Of a stretch of 64,000 nucleotides of DNA, positions 17,127 through 26,396 are shown piece after piece (the first letter of the stretch is position 1; every line of letters starts with the position of its first letter). Both the position numbers and the translations under genes were made by a program. The notes under the pieces were generated by a model. The model was given only the letters and a program-made list of their open reading frames with translations, made no database searches and was not told the DNA's origin. Location: assembly GCA_951813075.1 (NCBI GenBank), contig OX638343.1:800149-864148 (forward strand). The letters run 5' to 3'. Origin of the DNA: Arenicellales bacterium (lineage in GTDB: Bacteria; Pseudomonadota; Gammaproteobacteria; Arenicellales; JAJDZL01).

Positions 17127-19334
17127 TCAATTATTGGTTAGAAACCGATTCAGGACATTGGCCGTCATTCTGGAAATATTATTGTCAAACTTGTTCCACG
17201 GCAAACTGCCACAATAAGTGATCGATCCAACGGAAAATACATGCCCGCCCTGCCCGGTCTCGAATAACACAATGTCGGAACGAATCAATTTGGATACCGG
17301 ATCGCCGGTGCGCGTAGCAAGGTGGGTAAGCCTCTCCTCCGGAACCAGCACGAAATGATCGGGATACGTTTCTGAACTCGCCAGCACAACTGCGTTTTTC
17401 GGTGTCCCCAAAGATGAATCCGCCCGATCCAGCTCAAAGCCTGCCGCGCCACCACCGCTCAATCCAAAATCTCCCAGAATTTCATCATCAATACCTTCAA
17501 ATACCCATTCGTATTCGCTGGGTAGTTGCGAATTTCGTCGGTAGTAGGTTCCTTGGAAGTCCCCCTGCGCAGTGAATCCAACACCAACAAGCTGTTGTGG
17601 AGGCCGTCCATTCCGGAGCCATAGACCTCCATACTCTCCATCAAGTGAATTGTAATACTCACCGGGTTGCGCCGCCCATGTCCGAATGCCTCCTTCACCC
17701 CGGCGAATCTCCACCATGCCAGGCAAATTATCGTTTACCGCGACTTTCCAATAAAATCCGTTGCCTCCCATATACATCAGTCGACCGCCTGATCGGGAAT
17801 ATTGGTAAATTGCATCCAGTGTATTGGTTGTGTGGTACTCCGGATGACTGCAGGTCATTACAACCTGATAGGGTTTCAGCAACGCGTGTCCTTCCTTGTG
17901 CAGGTCATCATCCGTCACCACATCATAATTCAAGCCAAGATGTTCAAGCCAAGCAAAAATATGGGTGTCTGCAGGAAGATGTCGCATCCCAGAGCCACCG
18001 TAAGATCGGCAGATCGTGATATATTTTGGGCGCATCGTCAACGACGGACGCAGTCTTGATGAATAGCAGATGCCACTCCCGTCATGGTGATAGTTATAGG
18101 TTGAGAGTCCGTAATCCTGTACCTCATCCGGATTCCAGGGCCGCGTCCCCCGCTCTTTGACCAACCTGTCATAATCAGCTCCGGCAATCGAACGGGCTTG
18201 ATTGGTATAAACGGTATACGTGAAAGTTGAAACCAGCACACAGATTCTTGACTGGGGCTGGCCGGTACGCGGACGTACGTAAAATGGAATATCCTCGTAG
18301 GATTTATCACATTCGATTCGCATGGAATACATGCCACTGCGCAATGTGGCAGGAACGGTGAAACTGAAGTCCGTCTCCCACTGGCAATCATAAATATCGT
18401 CATCGTGAAAATGAATGGCACCATATTCCTCGGGCGCGTGGCGCCAGCACATTTCATTGCCACTCCAATTCGAACCGCACATGGCGCGGGCCGGACAATT
18501 GACCAGACTACCATTCAGCGCCAATTCTCCTACATCAAAAATTTGTTGGCTATCGATTCCTTTGGAAAAATCCCATAGGCTGACAACGTCACTAGCATTC
18601 TCGGGAAAATGGTGCAGATCAGCTTCAACTTTCGGAATAAACTCCATAATGGACGGTTTTTCAATCTTGCCATTGAAGAAACTCGACAACCCACTCTGAC
18701 CTGATGCCGCAATCAGCAATCGATCTACTTCGGTCAAAGACGAAAGCGAGCTACACTCGAATTCCGCAAATCCTCGATCGTGCATCCCAAATTCCGCTTC
18801 AAGTGGTTGTTGACCGAGCGAGACCCGGTGGTTCGACATGTCAACTCCCAACCAGACTGTATACCACTTGCGCTGAGAAATTTCCCAATCCGTCACCTCA
18901 AACCTTTGCGGGCCTATCGTGTCGTTAGTCAACAATGCGACCAATTTACCCAGCTCACCGATTCTCAATTCGATCAGAGGCCTGCCCTGCGAATCCAGCA
19001 AACTGAGTATGCTCTGTGAACCGGCATCCGGCAATGTCGGCCAAATGTTTGCGACCAACGAAAACTTCACCAGATGCGGAAGTTGATTCTGAACATCAAC
19101 CGTAGCATAGGACCCCAGCTGGACGTTCTGAAATCTTGATGGAAATTTTCCGGAAAAGACTGATGAGTAGTCCTCTTCGATGATACCGACACCATCAGGG
19201 TTGGGGTCTGCACAGATGATCCTCACCATGCGCGCCGAGTACGGCTGGTTGAAATGGCTACTCACCTTGAATTCAATGGTTTCGCCCCTGCCGACTGACC
19301 AACGGTCCGCATATCCCGCAATTGGAATCATCAA
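17127..19334 (-). CDS. N,N-dimethylformamidase-type large subunit
   Basis: 735 residues, two possible ATGs at 19334 and 19331. N-terminal beta-sandwich/lectin-like part (about 1-240) and a large catalytic domain with GMYSMRIECDKSYEDIPFYV, VLVSTFTYTVYTNQ, the Tyr/His-rich STYNYHHDG, MGGNGFYW and EIRRGEGG. These are typical of DMFase beta subunits, which hold an iron bound by two Tyr and a Glu and hydrolyse N-substituted formamides to amine and formate. The small alpha subunit is not in the window. The natural substrate may be another amide; related proteins are widespread in marine bacteria. Confidence 0.75.
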   Translation of the reverse strand: MMIPIAGYADRWSVGRGETIEFKVSSHFNQPYSARMVRIICADPNPDGVGIIEEDYSSVFSGKFPSRFQNVQLGSYATVDVQNQLPHLVKFSLVANIWPTLPDAGSQSILSLLDSQGRPLIELRIGELGKLVALLTNDTIGPQRFEVTDWEISQRKWYTVWLGVDMSNHRVSLGQQPLEAEFGMHDRGFAEFECSSLSSLTEVDRLLIAASGQSGLSSFFNGKIEKPSIMEFIPKVEADLHHFPENASDVVSLWDFSKGIDSQQIFDVGELALNGSLVNCPARAMCGSNWSGNEMCWRHAPEEYGAIHFHDDDIYDCQWETDFSFTVPATLRSGMYSMRIECDKSYEDIPFYVRPRTGQPQSRICVLVSTFTYTVYTNQARSIAGADYDRLVKERGTRPWNPDEVQDYGLSTYNYHHDGSGICYSSRLRPSLTMRPKYITICRSYGGSGMRHLPADTHIFAWLEHLGLNYDVVTDDDLHKEGHALLKPYQVVMTCSHPEYHTTNTLDAIYQYSRSGGRLMYMGGNGFYWKVAVNDNLPGMVEIRRGEGGIRTWAAQPGEYYNSLDGEYGGLWLRNGRPPQQLVGVGFTAQGDFQGTYYRRNSQLPSEYEWVFEGIDDEILGDFGLSGGGAAGFELDRADSSLGTPKNAVVLASSETYPDHFVLVPEERLTHLATRTGDPVSKLIRSDIVLFETGQGGHVFSVGSITYCGSLPWNKFDNNISRMTANVLNRFLTNN

Positions 19335-19408
19335 AATAGCCCTGTTTGGTGAACTGGAATAAGAATTTGTATTTTAATAGAGTAACTCATCACGTAATTC
19401 ACGAATAA

Positions 19409-20488
19409 TTGAAACTGACAACTGACAGGTTCTTTGCTCCGGAACACCAGCAACCGCAAGACTGGCACAAGCTGGTGGATTTTCTGGAGAAAAAGGGGAT
19501 TGAGTTCGACTCCGACATCTTGCCGAAGCAGTTCGTCGGTGGTTTTGGAAATTTGAATTTTCTGATTGAAGTCGACGGTGAGCCGCAGGTTCTGCGCCGC
19601 CCGCCGTTAGGCCCGCTACCACCCGGTGCAAATGATATGGCTCGCGAATTCCGCGTTACATCCAGATTGTGGCAGAAATTTTCACTTGCACCAAAGGCAC
19701 TGCTGCTGTGTGAGGATGCTGAGGTGCTCGGTGCACCATTTCTAATCATGCAATATCGACCCGGTGCTGTCATTCACATGGATTTGCCAGAAAAGTTTCA
19801 TGACAGGACCTCGCAATTATCGAGAATGGTGATTGAAGTACTCTGCAAATTCCAGGCAGTAGATCCCATTGAAGTCGGTCTGGACGATCTCGGTAAACCG
19901 GAAGGATTTCTGGATCGGGCTGTCCAAGGCTGGATGAAAAGATATACCGTCGCCGCGAAAGACGTGTACAGCGACCACAATCCGCCGGCGTCTGCGGACG
20001 AGATTATGCGCTGGCTAAACAAACAAACTGTACCGGATGCCGGATTCACGTTGCTGCACAACGACTTCAAGTTGAATAATATCGTGCTCGATGTCGACGA
20101 TCTGGTGAGACCGATCGCCCTGCTAGACTGGGACATGTGCACCCGCGGCGACCCATTGTTCGATTTTGCGACACTCCTCAGCTATTGGGTCGAGCCGGAT
20201 GACCCACCGGCGCTGAACAAGGTCGGGCAAATGCCGACCTCAACTTCACCTGGATGGATGAGCCGACAGGAAATCACCGAATACTATGGCAAGATCAGTG
20301 GACGAGACCTATCGGATATTCACTTCTATCGCGTGCTCACCGCATTCAAGCACTGCATAATATTCATGCAAATATACGCTCGCTTCTGCCGTGGTACCAC
20401 GACCGACCCGAGAATCGCCGAACTTGGTCCCGCACTAGACTCACTGTTCGAGTTTACACACGATGTGATGAAATTTCGTTACTTCTGA
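19409..20488 (+). CDS. APH/choline-kinase-fold phosphotransferase
   Basis: 359 residues from a TTG start. Kinase-like fold: GGFGNLNFLIEVDG (nucleotide loop), VLRRPPLGPLPPGANDM, catalytic LLHNDFKLNNIVLD, and metal-binding LLDWDMCTRGDPLFDFATLLSYW. This is the ACAD10-like branch, often beside acyl-CoA dehydrogenases and likely phosphorylating a small hydroxyacid or alcohol; not expected to be a resistance gene. It diverges from the DMFase gene across 74 bases and converges on dddP with a 14-base gap. Confidence 0.83.
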   Translation: MKLTTDRFFAPEHQQPQDWHKLVDFLEKKGIEFDSDILPKQFVGGFGNLNFLIEVDGEPQVLRRPPLGPLPPGANDMAREFRVTSRLWQKFSLAPKALLLCEDAEVLGAPFLIMQYRPGAVIHMDLPEKFHDRTSQLSRMVIEVLCKFQAVDPIEVGLDDLGKPEGFLDRAVQGWMKRYTVAAKDVYSDHNPPASADEIMRWLNKQTVPDAGFTLLHNDFKLNNIVLDVDDLVRPIALLDWDMCTRGDPLFDFATLLSYWVEPDDPPALNKVGQMPTSTSPGWMSRQEITEYYGKISGRDLSDIHFYRVLTAFKHCIIFMQIYARFCRGTTTDPRIAELGPALDSLFEFTHDVMKFRYF

Positions 20489-20502
20489 ATGCCAGTTGCT
20501 GA

Positions 20503-21723
20503 CTACCAGTTCTCCAAAGGGTACGATGTCAGCATTTCATGGCCGGTCGCTGTGATCAAGACCTGCTCTTCAAGTTTCACGCCTTCTCCGCCATATTTCG
20601 ACCCGATATATGATTCGACGCACAGTGTCATTCCGGGTTCAAATACACCATCGTAACCCTTCTTGTCAAAATCCATTGCGTGCTTGATACTGGGGTATTC
20701 ATCGGCCAGTCCGACTCCATGGACGATGACACCGTACCGCCCGTCGACAAATTCTTCGGGCATCGGCCACGCTTTCTGCGCAAACTCGGCAAAACTCAAA
20801 CCGGGTTTCAACAGATCTGTATTGAACCGTATCTGCTCGGCAGCCAACTGGTAAAGGCGAGCTTGCTCAGGGTTGGGTTTCTCGTCCCCGCAGATCCACG
20901 ATCGCGACATGTCGCAGCAGTAACCGTAAGGTCCAATCAAATCCGTATCGAAACTGACCATGTCGCCTTTTTCAATGACCCTCATGGAAGATTCCCGCAT
21001 CCACGGGTTGGTTCTTGGGCCTGACGAAAGCAATCTCGTCTCAATCCACTCACCACCCAGCGCGATGTTGGTTTCGTGCAATTTCGACCAGAGTGCGTTT
21101 TCGGTAATACCGGGAGTCATCGCACGTCTCATGTTGTCGACCGCAATCTCAGTTACCTTGACTGATTGACGCATCAGGGCCAATTCCTCTTCAGATTTGA
21201 TAACACGCGCGCACTCCATCACATCCTGCCCTTCAATGATTTCTATTCCACATTCCTGAAGAGACTGAATCCCAAGAAAACTACATCGGTCCAGTGCAAG
21301 TCTTCGGTTGCCCCCGCCGTAGGTATTGACCAGGTCGGAAACTTCCCGGGCGAATTTCCTCGCATTTTCATGGCACCTGGGTCCGGCAGAAAAGAAGTAA
21401 AACGGAGTGATAACCCGGTATTCGTCAATCGTCGGCAAATCTTGTGCAAGATGCGGCATGTTACCGAAATCCCACAAGATCACGGGGCCTTCGGTTGCCA
21501 CAAACACGCAGCGCGCTTCGTAGTGCGAGCACCACAATTGCATATTCGTCGCATCTGTGACATAGCGAGTATTCAACTGATCGAACAGCAACGCCCCTGC
21601 GACATCGAATTTTCTAAGTTGCTCCCGAACCCTGCCCAAGCGATACCAACGCACCGTGTCAAGATCAACCGGAGGTTGAGAGAATTCCATCGCCCCGTGC
21701 TGGCGATTGTTGGCCATTGCCAT
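20503..21723 (-). CDS. dddP: DMSP lyase DddP (M24 metallopeptidase fold)
   Basis: 406 residues from ATG 21723, which follows an AGGAGTG ribosome site. Family signatures: YVTDATNMQLW, GGEWIETRLLSSGPRTNPW, FDTDLIGPYGYCCDMSRSW, HGVGLADEYP, LCVESYIG and KLEEQVLITATG. The metal ligands Asp259, Asp261, Asp271, His335, Glu370 and Glu385 and the proposed catalytic Asp341 all sit exactly 36 residues before the positions I recall for Ruegeria lacuscaerulensis DddP (295, 297, 307, 371, 406, 421, 377). DddP cleaves dimethylsulfoniopropionate to DMS plus acrylate. No acrylate-utilisation genes lie next to it. An ordinary creatinase/prolidase is less likely. Confidence 0.88.
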   Translation of the reverse strand: MAMANNRQHGAMEFSQPPVDLDTVRWYRLGRVREQLRKFDVAGALLFDQLNTRYVTDATNMQLWCSHYEARCVFVATEGPVILWDFGNMPHLAQDLPTIDEYRVITPFYFFSAGPRCHENARKFAREVSDLVNTYGGGNRRLALDRCSFLGIQSLQECGIEIIEGQDVMECARVIKSEEELALMRQSVKVTEIAVDNMRRAMTPGITENALWSKLHETNIALGGEWIETRLLSSGPRTNPWMRESSMRVIEKGDMVSFDTDLIGPYGYCCDMSRSWICGDEKPNPEQARLYQLAAEQIRFNTDLLKPGLSFAEFAQKAWPMPEEFVDGRYGVIVHGVGLADEYPSIKHAMDFDKKGYDGVFEPGMTLCVESYIGSKYGGEGVKLEEQVLITATGHEMLTSYPLENW

Positions 21724-22024
21724 AACATTCACTCCTGTTAGGTAAAATTTCAACTAATTTACACAATATTGATCTGCAAAGTTCAACAGAATCTCATCAG
21801 ATATCAGATGTGAGTGTTGGTGAAACTGTATCGATAACTATCCGTCTGAATTTGATCAAATCTCGCCCGTATTCAACATAGTCTGTCTGCGACACATTCA
21901 AAGTAGCATTCATCCCATCGATTCAATTCCCGACAACCATTGAGAACATTCCGCGGCACCCATAATTATTCACAGTATCATTTCCATTCTTTAGAAACTT
22001 CAACACGTTTTCAGGAGGCAGGTA
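21724..22024. other. Intergenic region between divergent dddP and VOC genes
   Basis: About 300 bases, AT-rich, presumably carrying both promoters. An AGGAGG-type ribosome site (about 22013-22019) precedes the VOC gene. Nothing else recognised. Confidence 0.4.
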
Positions 22025-22414
22025 ATGAATACACACGGCATGGTCCATTGGAGCGAATTAATTTCGAACGATGTGGAAGCATCCAAGAGTTTCTATGTGG
22101 AAGTGTTTGGTTGGGATATCGAAACAATGCCAATGCCAAGCGGAGTGGACTACACAATTTTCAAATCGAATGGAGCACCGGTCGCTGGCATGATACCGCT
22201 GTCGTGTACTACGGCACCGAAGACAACACCCAATCATTGGTTCACTTATTTCTCGGTGGATGATGCGGAGGGAATGTGCCAAGCAACGGTCGATGCAGGT
22301 GGCACGGTGGTGCGGGAGCCGTTTTTCGTTCCGGGGGTCGGTTCGCACGCTATTCTGACGGCGGCTGATGGCAGCCACTTCGGAGTTGTGCAACCTGACG
22401 AAAACTGCGACTGA
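22025..22414 (+). CDS. VOC (glyoxalase/bleomycin resistance-like) family protein
   Basis: 129 residues, a single VOC module pair: GMVHWSELISNDVEASKSFY then VFGWDIETMPMP, and a second half with TTPNHWFTYFSVDDAEGMC, GGTVVREPFFVPGVG and DGSHFGVVQP. The fold supports metal-dependent chemistry on small molecules; the metal ligands (His near residue 8, Glu/His later) are partly visible. Function unknown. It is followed by a gap of over 600 bases and is probably monocistronic. Confidence 0.85.
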   Translation: MNTHGMVHWSELISNDVEASKSFYVEVFGWDIETMPMPSGVDYTIFKSNGAPVAGMIPLSCTTAPKTTPNHWFTYFSVDDAEGMCQATVDAGGTVVREPFFVPGVGSHAILTAADGSHFGVVQPDENCD

Positions 22415-23049
22415 CTCTTGGTTTTTGAATCCCGATCCGTCTCAAAGCAGCCATACCATCAAGAAATCTCGTTCAACGTCAACTGGCGTGGGTGACGGGA
22501 ATCCAGAGGAACTGGACATCTCGATCGATGTTCCTCATCATCTTCCTCAAGAGCGGGGAGCCGTTCATTCACGGCAATGATCGCGCGACGGAATACAAGA
22601 ATCCGAGTGGCGTCGAGGATGATCGCGGATCCAAGGTTGTCGAGAAACTCCTCGTAGCCGCGTCCGGTGACGGCGGTTTCTGGGATACTACGACGAAGAG
22701 CCAAAGACGGCGTGCGCTGTCTGACAACGGTCGAGTACATCAGCGTGATTATGGCCGCAGCGCAGACATTCAAATTAGTGCAGCCCGCGATAGCGTCTGA
22801 GCGCTTCAAGTCAGGTTTTCTGGCTCGAAAAGGGGTTGCACCAGGATGATGAATGAAGTTGATTTACATTGCATGGAATCTAGCCTATATATTTGTAACT
22901 AATGAATTATTCTTCTTTCAATTCCTACATATGCTGAATCACATACGCAGGAATTTCTTTATTTGCTGCAGGCAAAAGTAATTTTTTACTACAATACTGG
23001 CAGATTGATTAATCAATCATTGAATTTTATTACTAACGGAGATAAAGGA
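22415..23049. other. Gap with no recognised gene
   Basis: About 635 bases. Open frames on both strands in 22459-22809 are unfamiliar. The plus-strand one has a VVEKLLVAASGDGGFW segment faintly like Cache sensor domains, too weak to call. 22850-23049 is AT-rich and likely the promoter and leader of the binding-protein gene. Confidence 0.3.
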
Positions 23050-24162
23050 ATGTTATCAAAACCCAATAGTCTAATATCCCGCCTTGGTGCTGCTGCTGTC
23101 GGTGTACTGTTGGCGGCCGGTGGAACAGCCGCTATCCATGCCCAGGAACTGGTCGTAGTTTCTTGGGGTGGCGCATACTCGGCCAGCCAACAGAAAGCCT
23201 ACCATGATCCATTCATGGAAGCGAACCCTGGCATAACGATCATCAATGACGATAGCGCGTCGGAAGGAGTCGCCAAGTTGAGAGCTCAGGCAGAAGTTGG
23301 CAACGTGACGTGGTCACTGCTTGATGCGATCGCCGCTGATACGATTTCACTTTGTGACGAAGGACTCATCGAAGAGATCGATCACGACGCGATGCTCGCA
23401 CCGGCGCCAGATGGAACCCCGGCGAGTGAGGACTTCGGTGCGTTGATCGTATCGCCATGCTTCGTTCCGCAGATCGTCTACTCGACTACTTTCGGTTATA
23501 GAACCGATTTAGTCGAAACCGCTCCGACATCAATCGCCGATGTTTTTGATATGAGCAAGGTTCCAGGAAAACGTTCCTTGGAGAAAAAACCAATCAATAA
23601 CCTTGAGTGGGCATTGCTTGCGGACGGTGTCTCTGCAGATTCCGTCTATGATGTGCTTGACACACCAGAAGGTGTCGCACAAGCATTTGCGAAATTGGAT
23701 ACCATCAAGGATCAAGTCGTTTGGTGGACCCGCGGAGCACAGCCGACACAATTGCTGGCAGACGGTGAAGTTGTAATGGCTTCGGCTTACAACGGACGTC
23801 TTTTTTCAGCGATTGAAGAAGAGAAACAACCCATTGCCATGATGTGGGACTGGCAGGTGTTTGACATTGACGGTTGGGTGATTCCGAAAGGCGCACCACA
23901 CCGCGATCAGGTCGTTGAACTACTGAGATTCGCAACCGATACTCAACGTCTCGCTGACCAGTCGAAATTCATTTCGTATGGTCCGGCGCGCGCATCTTCC
24001 GCCCCGTTGGTCGGAAAACATGCAGATCTCGGGATTGAAATGGCACCACATATGCCGACCGATCCGAACAATGCGAAAACAACCCTGTTATTCAACTATG
24101 AGTGGTGGGCTGACAATCAGGACGATCTTAATGAACAGTTCGCTGCTTGGATCGAGCAGTAA
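23050..24162 (+). CDS. Periplasmic polyamine-type solute-binding protein (PotD/PotF-like)
   Basis: 370 residues from ATG 23050, preceded by AACGGAG; a longer frame upstream is not signal-like. Signal peptide with cleavage likely after IHAQ. The mature start LVVVSWGGAYSASQQKAY and later SPCFVPQIVYST, LEWALLADG, VMASAYNGR and DIDGWVIPKGAPH fit the PotD/F family of ABC importers that bind putrescine, spermidine or related compounds. It precedes two permease genes in the same direction. A hairpin after the gene probably makes this first product more abundant than the permeases. Confidence 0.88.
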   Translation: MLSKPNSLISRLGAAAVGVLLAAGGTAAIHAQELVVVSWGGAYSASQQKAYHDPFMEANPGITIINDDSASEGVAKLRAQAEVGNVTWSLLDAIAADTISLCDEGLIEEIDHDAMLAPAPDGTPASEDFGALIVSPCFVPQIVYSTTFGYRTDLVETAPTSIADVFDMSKVPGKRSLEKKPINNLEWALLADGVSADSVYDVLDTPEGVAQAFAKLDTIKDQVVWWTRGAQPTQLLADGEVVMASAYNGRLFSAIEEEKQPIAMMWDWQVFDIDGWVIPKGAPHRDQVVELLRFATDTQRLADQSKFISYGPARASSAPLVGKHADLGIEMAPHMPTDPNNAKTTLLFNYEWWADNQDDLNEQFAAWIEQ

Positions 24163-24184
24163 AACGCTTCTGATTGAGACAAGA

Positions 24185-24218
24185 AATGGTGTAGGTGCAA
24201 TTTGCCACCTGCACCATT
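24185..24218 (+). terminator. Hairpin with T-run after the binding-protein gene
   Basis: AATGGTG (24185-24191) pairs with CACCATT (24212-24218), and the stem continues inward with AGGTG/CACCT across one T-G pair; TTTT follows the apex strand. It is a strong intrinsic terminator or mRNA-stabilising hairpin inside the ABC operon. Confidence 0.75.
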
Positions 24219-24275
24219 TTGATTGCTACCTTACCTAAACTAATCGATTGAAAACCCTTAAACCGCGCCCTTCAC

Positions 24276-25538
24276 ATGGCGATTCCCGCAGACGCACCAC
24301 TTACGACAGTTGACGGTATACCGTTGAAGGTCAGCCTGGCACGTGCACTACGCCGGGACAAGATCAAGTCACTATTGTTAGTTGCACCGCTATTTGTTTT
24401 CATCACCCTGACTTTTGTTATCCCCATCGGGGATATGTTATTTCGCGGCATAGAAGACCCGATTGTTTCAAAATATTTGCCGCGAACCGCTGCGGAACTG
24501 GAAAAGTGGGATGCTACTTCCGATGAGTTGCCTGACGAAAACGTTTTTGAGGCACTCGTGATGGATATCAAGGCAGGCGCACCAGACCGAGTAATCACCC
24601 GCGTCGGGAAACGGCTGAACTACGAACAACCTGGCATGTCCAGTCTGTTCAGAAAATCTCAAAGACGAATTCCAAAACTTGAAGAAGGCCCCTACAAGGA
24701 CACTGTCATTAAATTAGACAAGAAATGGGGCAGAATCACCACTTGGCAACTGATCAAGACATTCAGCCCGCCATTCACCGCGGGATACTTTTGGGCTGCA
24801 TTGGACCTTCAAGTTACACCGAGCGGTGACGTTGAATTTCAGGACCAAAAAAAACGAATCTATCTCAAACTCTTCCTTCGAACATTGTATCTGAGTGGTG
24901 TCATCACCTTGATGACATTGATTCTGGGTTATCCGGTCGCTTATCTGCTGGCAACTTTGCCGTTGAAATCAAGCAACCTTCTTCTGATGCTAGTCCTTTT
25001 GCCATTCTGGACCTCATTGCTCGTTCGTACAACTTCCTGGATTGCGCTGCTGCAACGGCAAGGGGTCATAAATGATCTTCTCGTCGGGGTCAACATTATT
25101 GACACGGACAATCGCCTCTCAATGATTCACAATGCCACCGGCACGATCATCGCGATGACGCACATACTGCTGCCGTTTATGATTCTGCCGCTGTATAGTG
25201 TCATGAAAACAATTCCGCCGAGTTATATGCGAGCCGCTATTTCACTAGGCGCACATCCGGCTGCTGCATTTATCAGAGTGTATGCACCCAATACAGTTCC
25301 TGGAATCGGCGCTGGCAGCATCCTGGTTTTCATATTGGCAATTGGATACTACATTACTCCAGCCTTGGTTGGCGGTACTTCTGGAACGTTTATCAGTAAC
25401 TTCATTGCCTATCACGTCTCAGTCTCTCTGAACTGGGGATTGGCTGCAGCTCTGGGAATCATTTTATTGGGTCTGGTGCTAGTCCTCTACTTGCTGTATG
25501 ACAAGATCGTTGGCATTGACAATATGAAATTGGGATGA
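24276..25538 (+). CDS. ABC transporter permease, PotB-like
   Basis: 420 residues, longer than usual because of a roughly 150-residue soluble loop between the first membrane segment (about 30-52) and the second (near 205). Such loops are known in large PotB-type permeases. The core has LILGYPVAYLLATLP, LVLLPFWTSLLVRTTSW, and the EAA loop AAISLGAHPAAAFIRVYAPN that contacts the ATPase. With the next gene it forms the inner-membrane channel of the polyamine-type importer. Confidence 0.88.
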   Translation: MAIPADAPLTTVDGIPLKVSLARALRRDKIKSLLLVAPLFVFITLTFVIPIGDMLFRGIEDPIVSKYLPRTAAELEKWDATSDELPDENVFEALVMDIKAGAPDRVITRVGKRLNYEQPGMSSLFRKSQRRIPKLEEGPYKDTVIKLDKKWGRITTWQLIKTFSPPFTAGYFWAALDLQVTPSGDVEFQDQKKRIYLKLFLRTLYLSGVITLMTLILGYPVAYLLATLPLKSSNLLLMLVLLPFWTSLLVRTTSWIALLQRQGVINDLLVGVNIIDTDNRLSMIHNATGTIIAMTHILLPFMILPLYSVMKTIPPSYMRAAISLGAHPAAAFIRVYAPNTVPGIGAGSILVFILAIGYYITPALVGGTSGTFISNFIAYHVSVSLNWGLAAALGIILLGLVLVLYLLYDKIVGIDNMKLG

Positions 25539-25539
25539 T

Positions 25540-26394
25540 ATGAAAAGTAGGCTGCCTCCATATATGACGCTGCCGGAGCGTATCTGGTACTATCTTTTCC
25601 GATTCATATGCGGACTGATTTTTCTGTTTCTGATTGTTCCAATTATTGTCATTGTTCCGCTATCGTTCAATTCAGTGCCGTTTTTCACATTCACGCCGGA
25701 AATGTTATCTTTTGATCCGGATGGTTATTCGCTCCGCTGGTATACAGATTTCTTCACCAACCTGAACTGGCGCGGTGCAGTTAACAATAGCTTCATCATC
25801 GCAATATTTTCTACACTGATCGCTACATCACTCGGAACTCTGGCAGCACTTGGACTGAGCCGACGAAATATTCCCTTCCGCACTTTGTTGATGGCAATCT
25901 TGATTTCCCCGATGATCGTGCCGCTGATTATCTCGGCATGCGGCATGTTTTTCTTCTATTCGAGAGTTCAATTGCAGGGGACGCATGTCGGGGTAATACT
26001 TGCCCACGCTGCGCTGGGTACGCCTTTTGTCGTAATCACCGTAACCGCGACACTAGTCGGTTTTGATCGGAGTTTGATCCGTGCAGCGCACAGTCTCGGA
26101 GCGGATGGTGTTACAACTTTTTTCAAGATTATCGTTCCCTTGATCCTGCCGGGTGTGATTTCGGGTGCACTTTTCGCATTCATCACTTCTTTTGACGAAG
26201 TTGTGGTGATATTGTTCGTCGGAAGTTTCGAGCAAAGAACCATCCCATGGCAAATGTTCTCCGGAATACGTGAGCATATCAGTCCGACAATTCTGGCAGC
26301 GGCCACTTTGTTGGTCTTGGTCTCCGTCGCGCTACTGACAACGGTTGAATTGTTACGCAGAAGATCCGAGCGGTTGCGAGGCGTCCAAACCTGA
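25540..26394 (+). CDS. ABC transporter permease, PotC-like
   Basis: 284 residues, starting one base after the previous stop, so translationally coupled. Six predicted membrane helices; EAA motif AAHSLGADGVTTFFKIIVP, then GALFAFITSFDEVVVILFVG, typical of PotC/PotI. The operon ends here; no ATP-binding subunit is encoded beside it, so the system must borrow an ATPase encoded elsewhere. The stop lies 2 bases from the stop of the convergent dioxygenase gene. Confidence 0.88.
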   Translation: MKSRLPPYMTLPERIWYYLFRFICGLIFLFLIVPIIVIVPLSFNSVPFFTFTPEMLSFDPDGYSLRWYTDFFTNLNWRGAVNNSFIIAIFSTLIATSLGTLAALGLSRRNIPFRTLLMAILISPMIVPLIISACGMFFFYSRVQLQGTHVGVILAHAALGTPFVVITVTATLVGFDRSLIRAAHSLGADGVTTFFKIIVPLILPGVISGALFAFITSFDEVVVILFVGSFEQRTIPWQMFSGIREHISPTILAAATLLVLVSVALLTTVELLRRRSERLRGVQT

Positions 26395-26396
26395 AA

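Noticed and set aside
20503..21723. Xaa-Pro dipeptidase/creatinase
   Set aside because: The M24 fold is shared, but the DddP-specific segments and constant-offset catalytic residues favour DddP.
22459..22809. 116-residue minus-strand frame and 102-residue plus-strand frame
   Set aside because: No recognised domain on either strand. The faint Cache-like segment on the plus strand is too short to call a gene.
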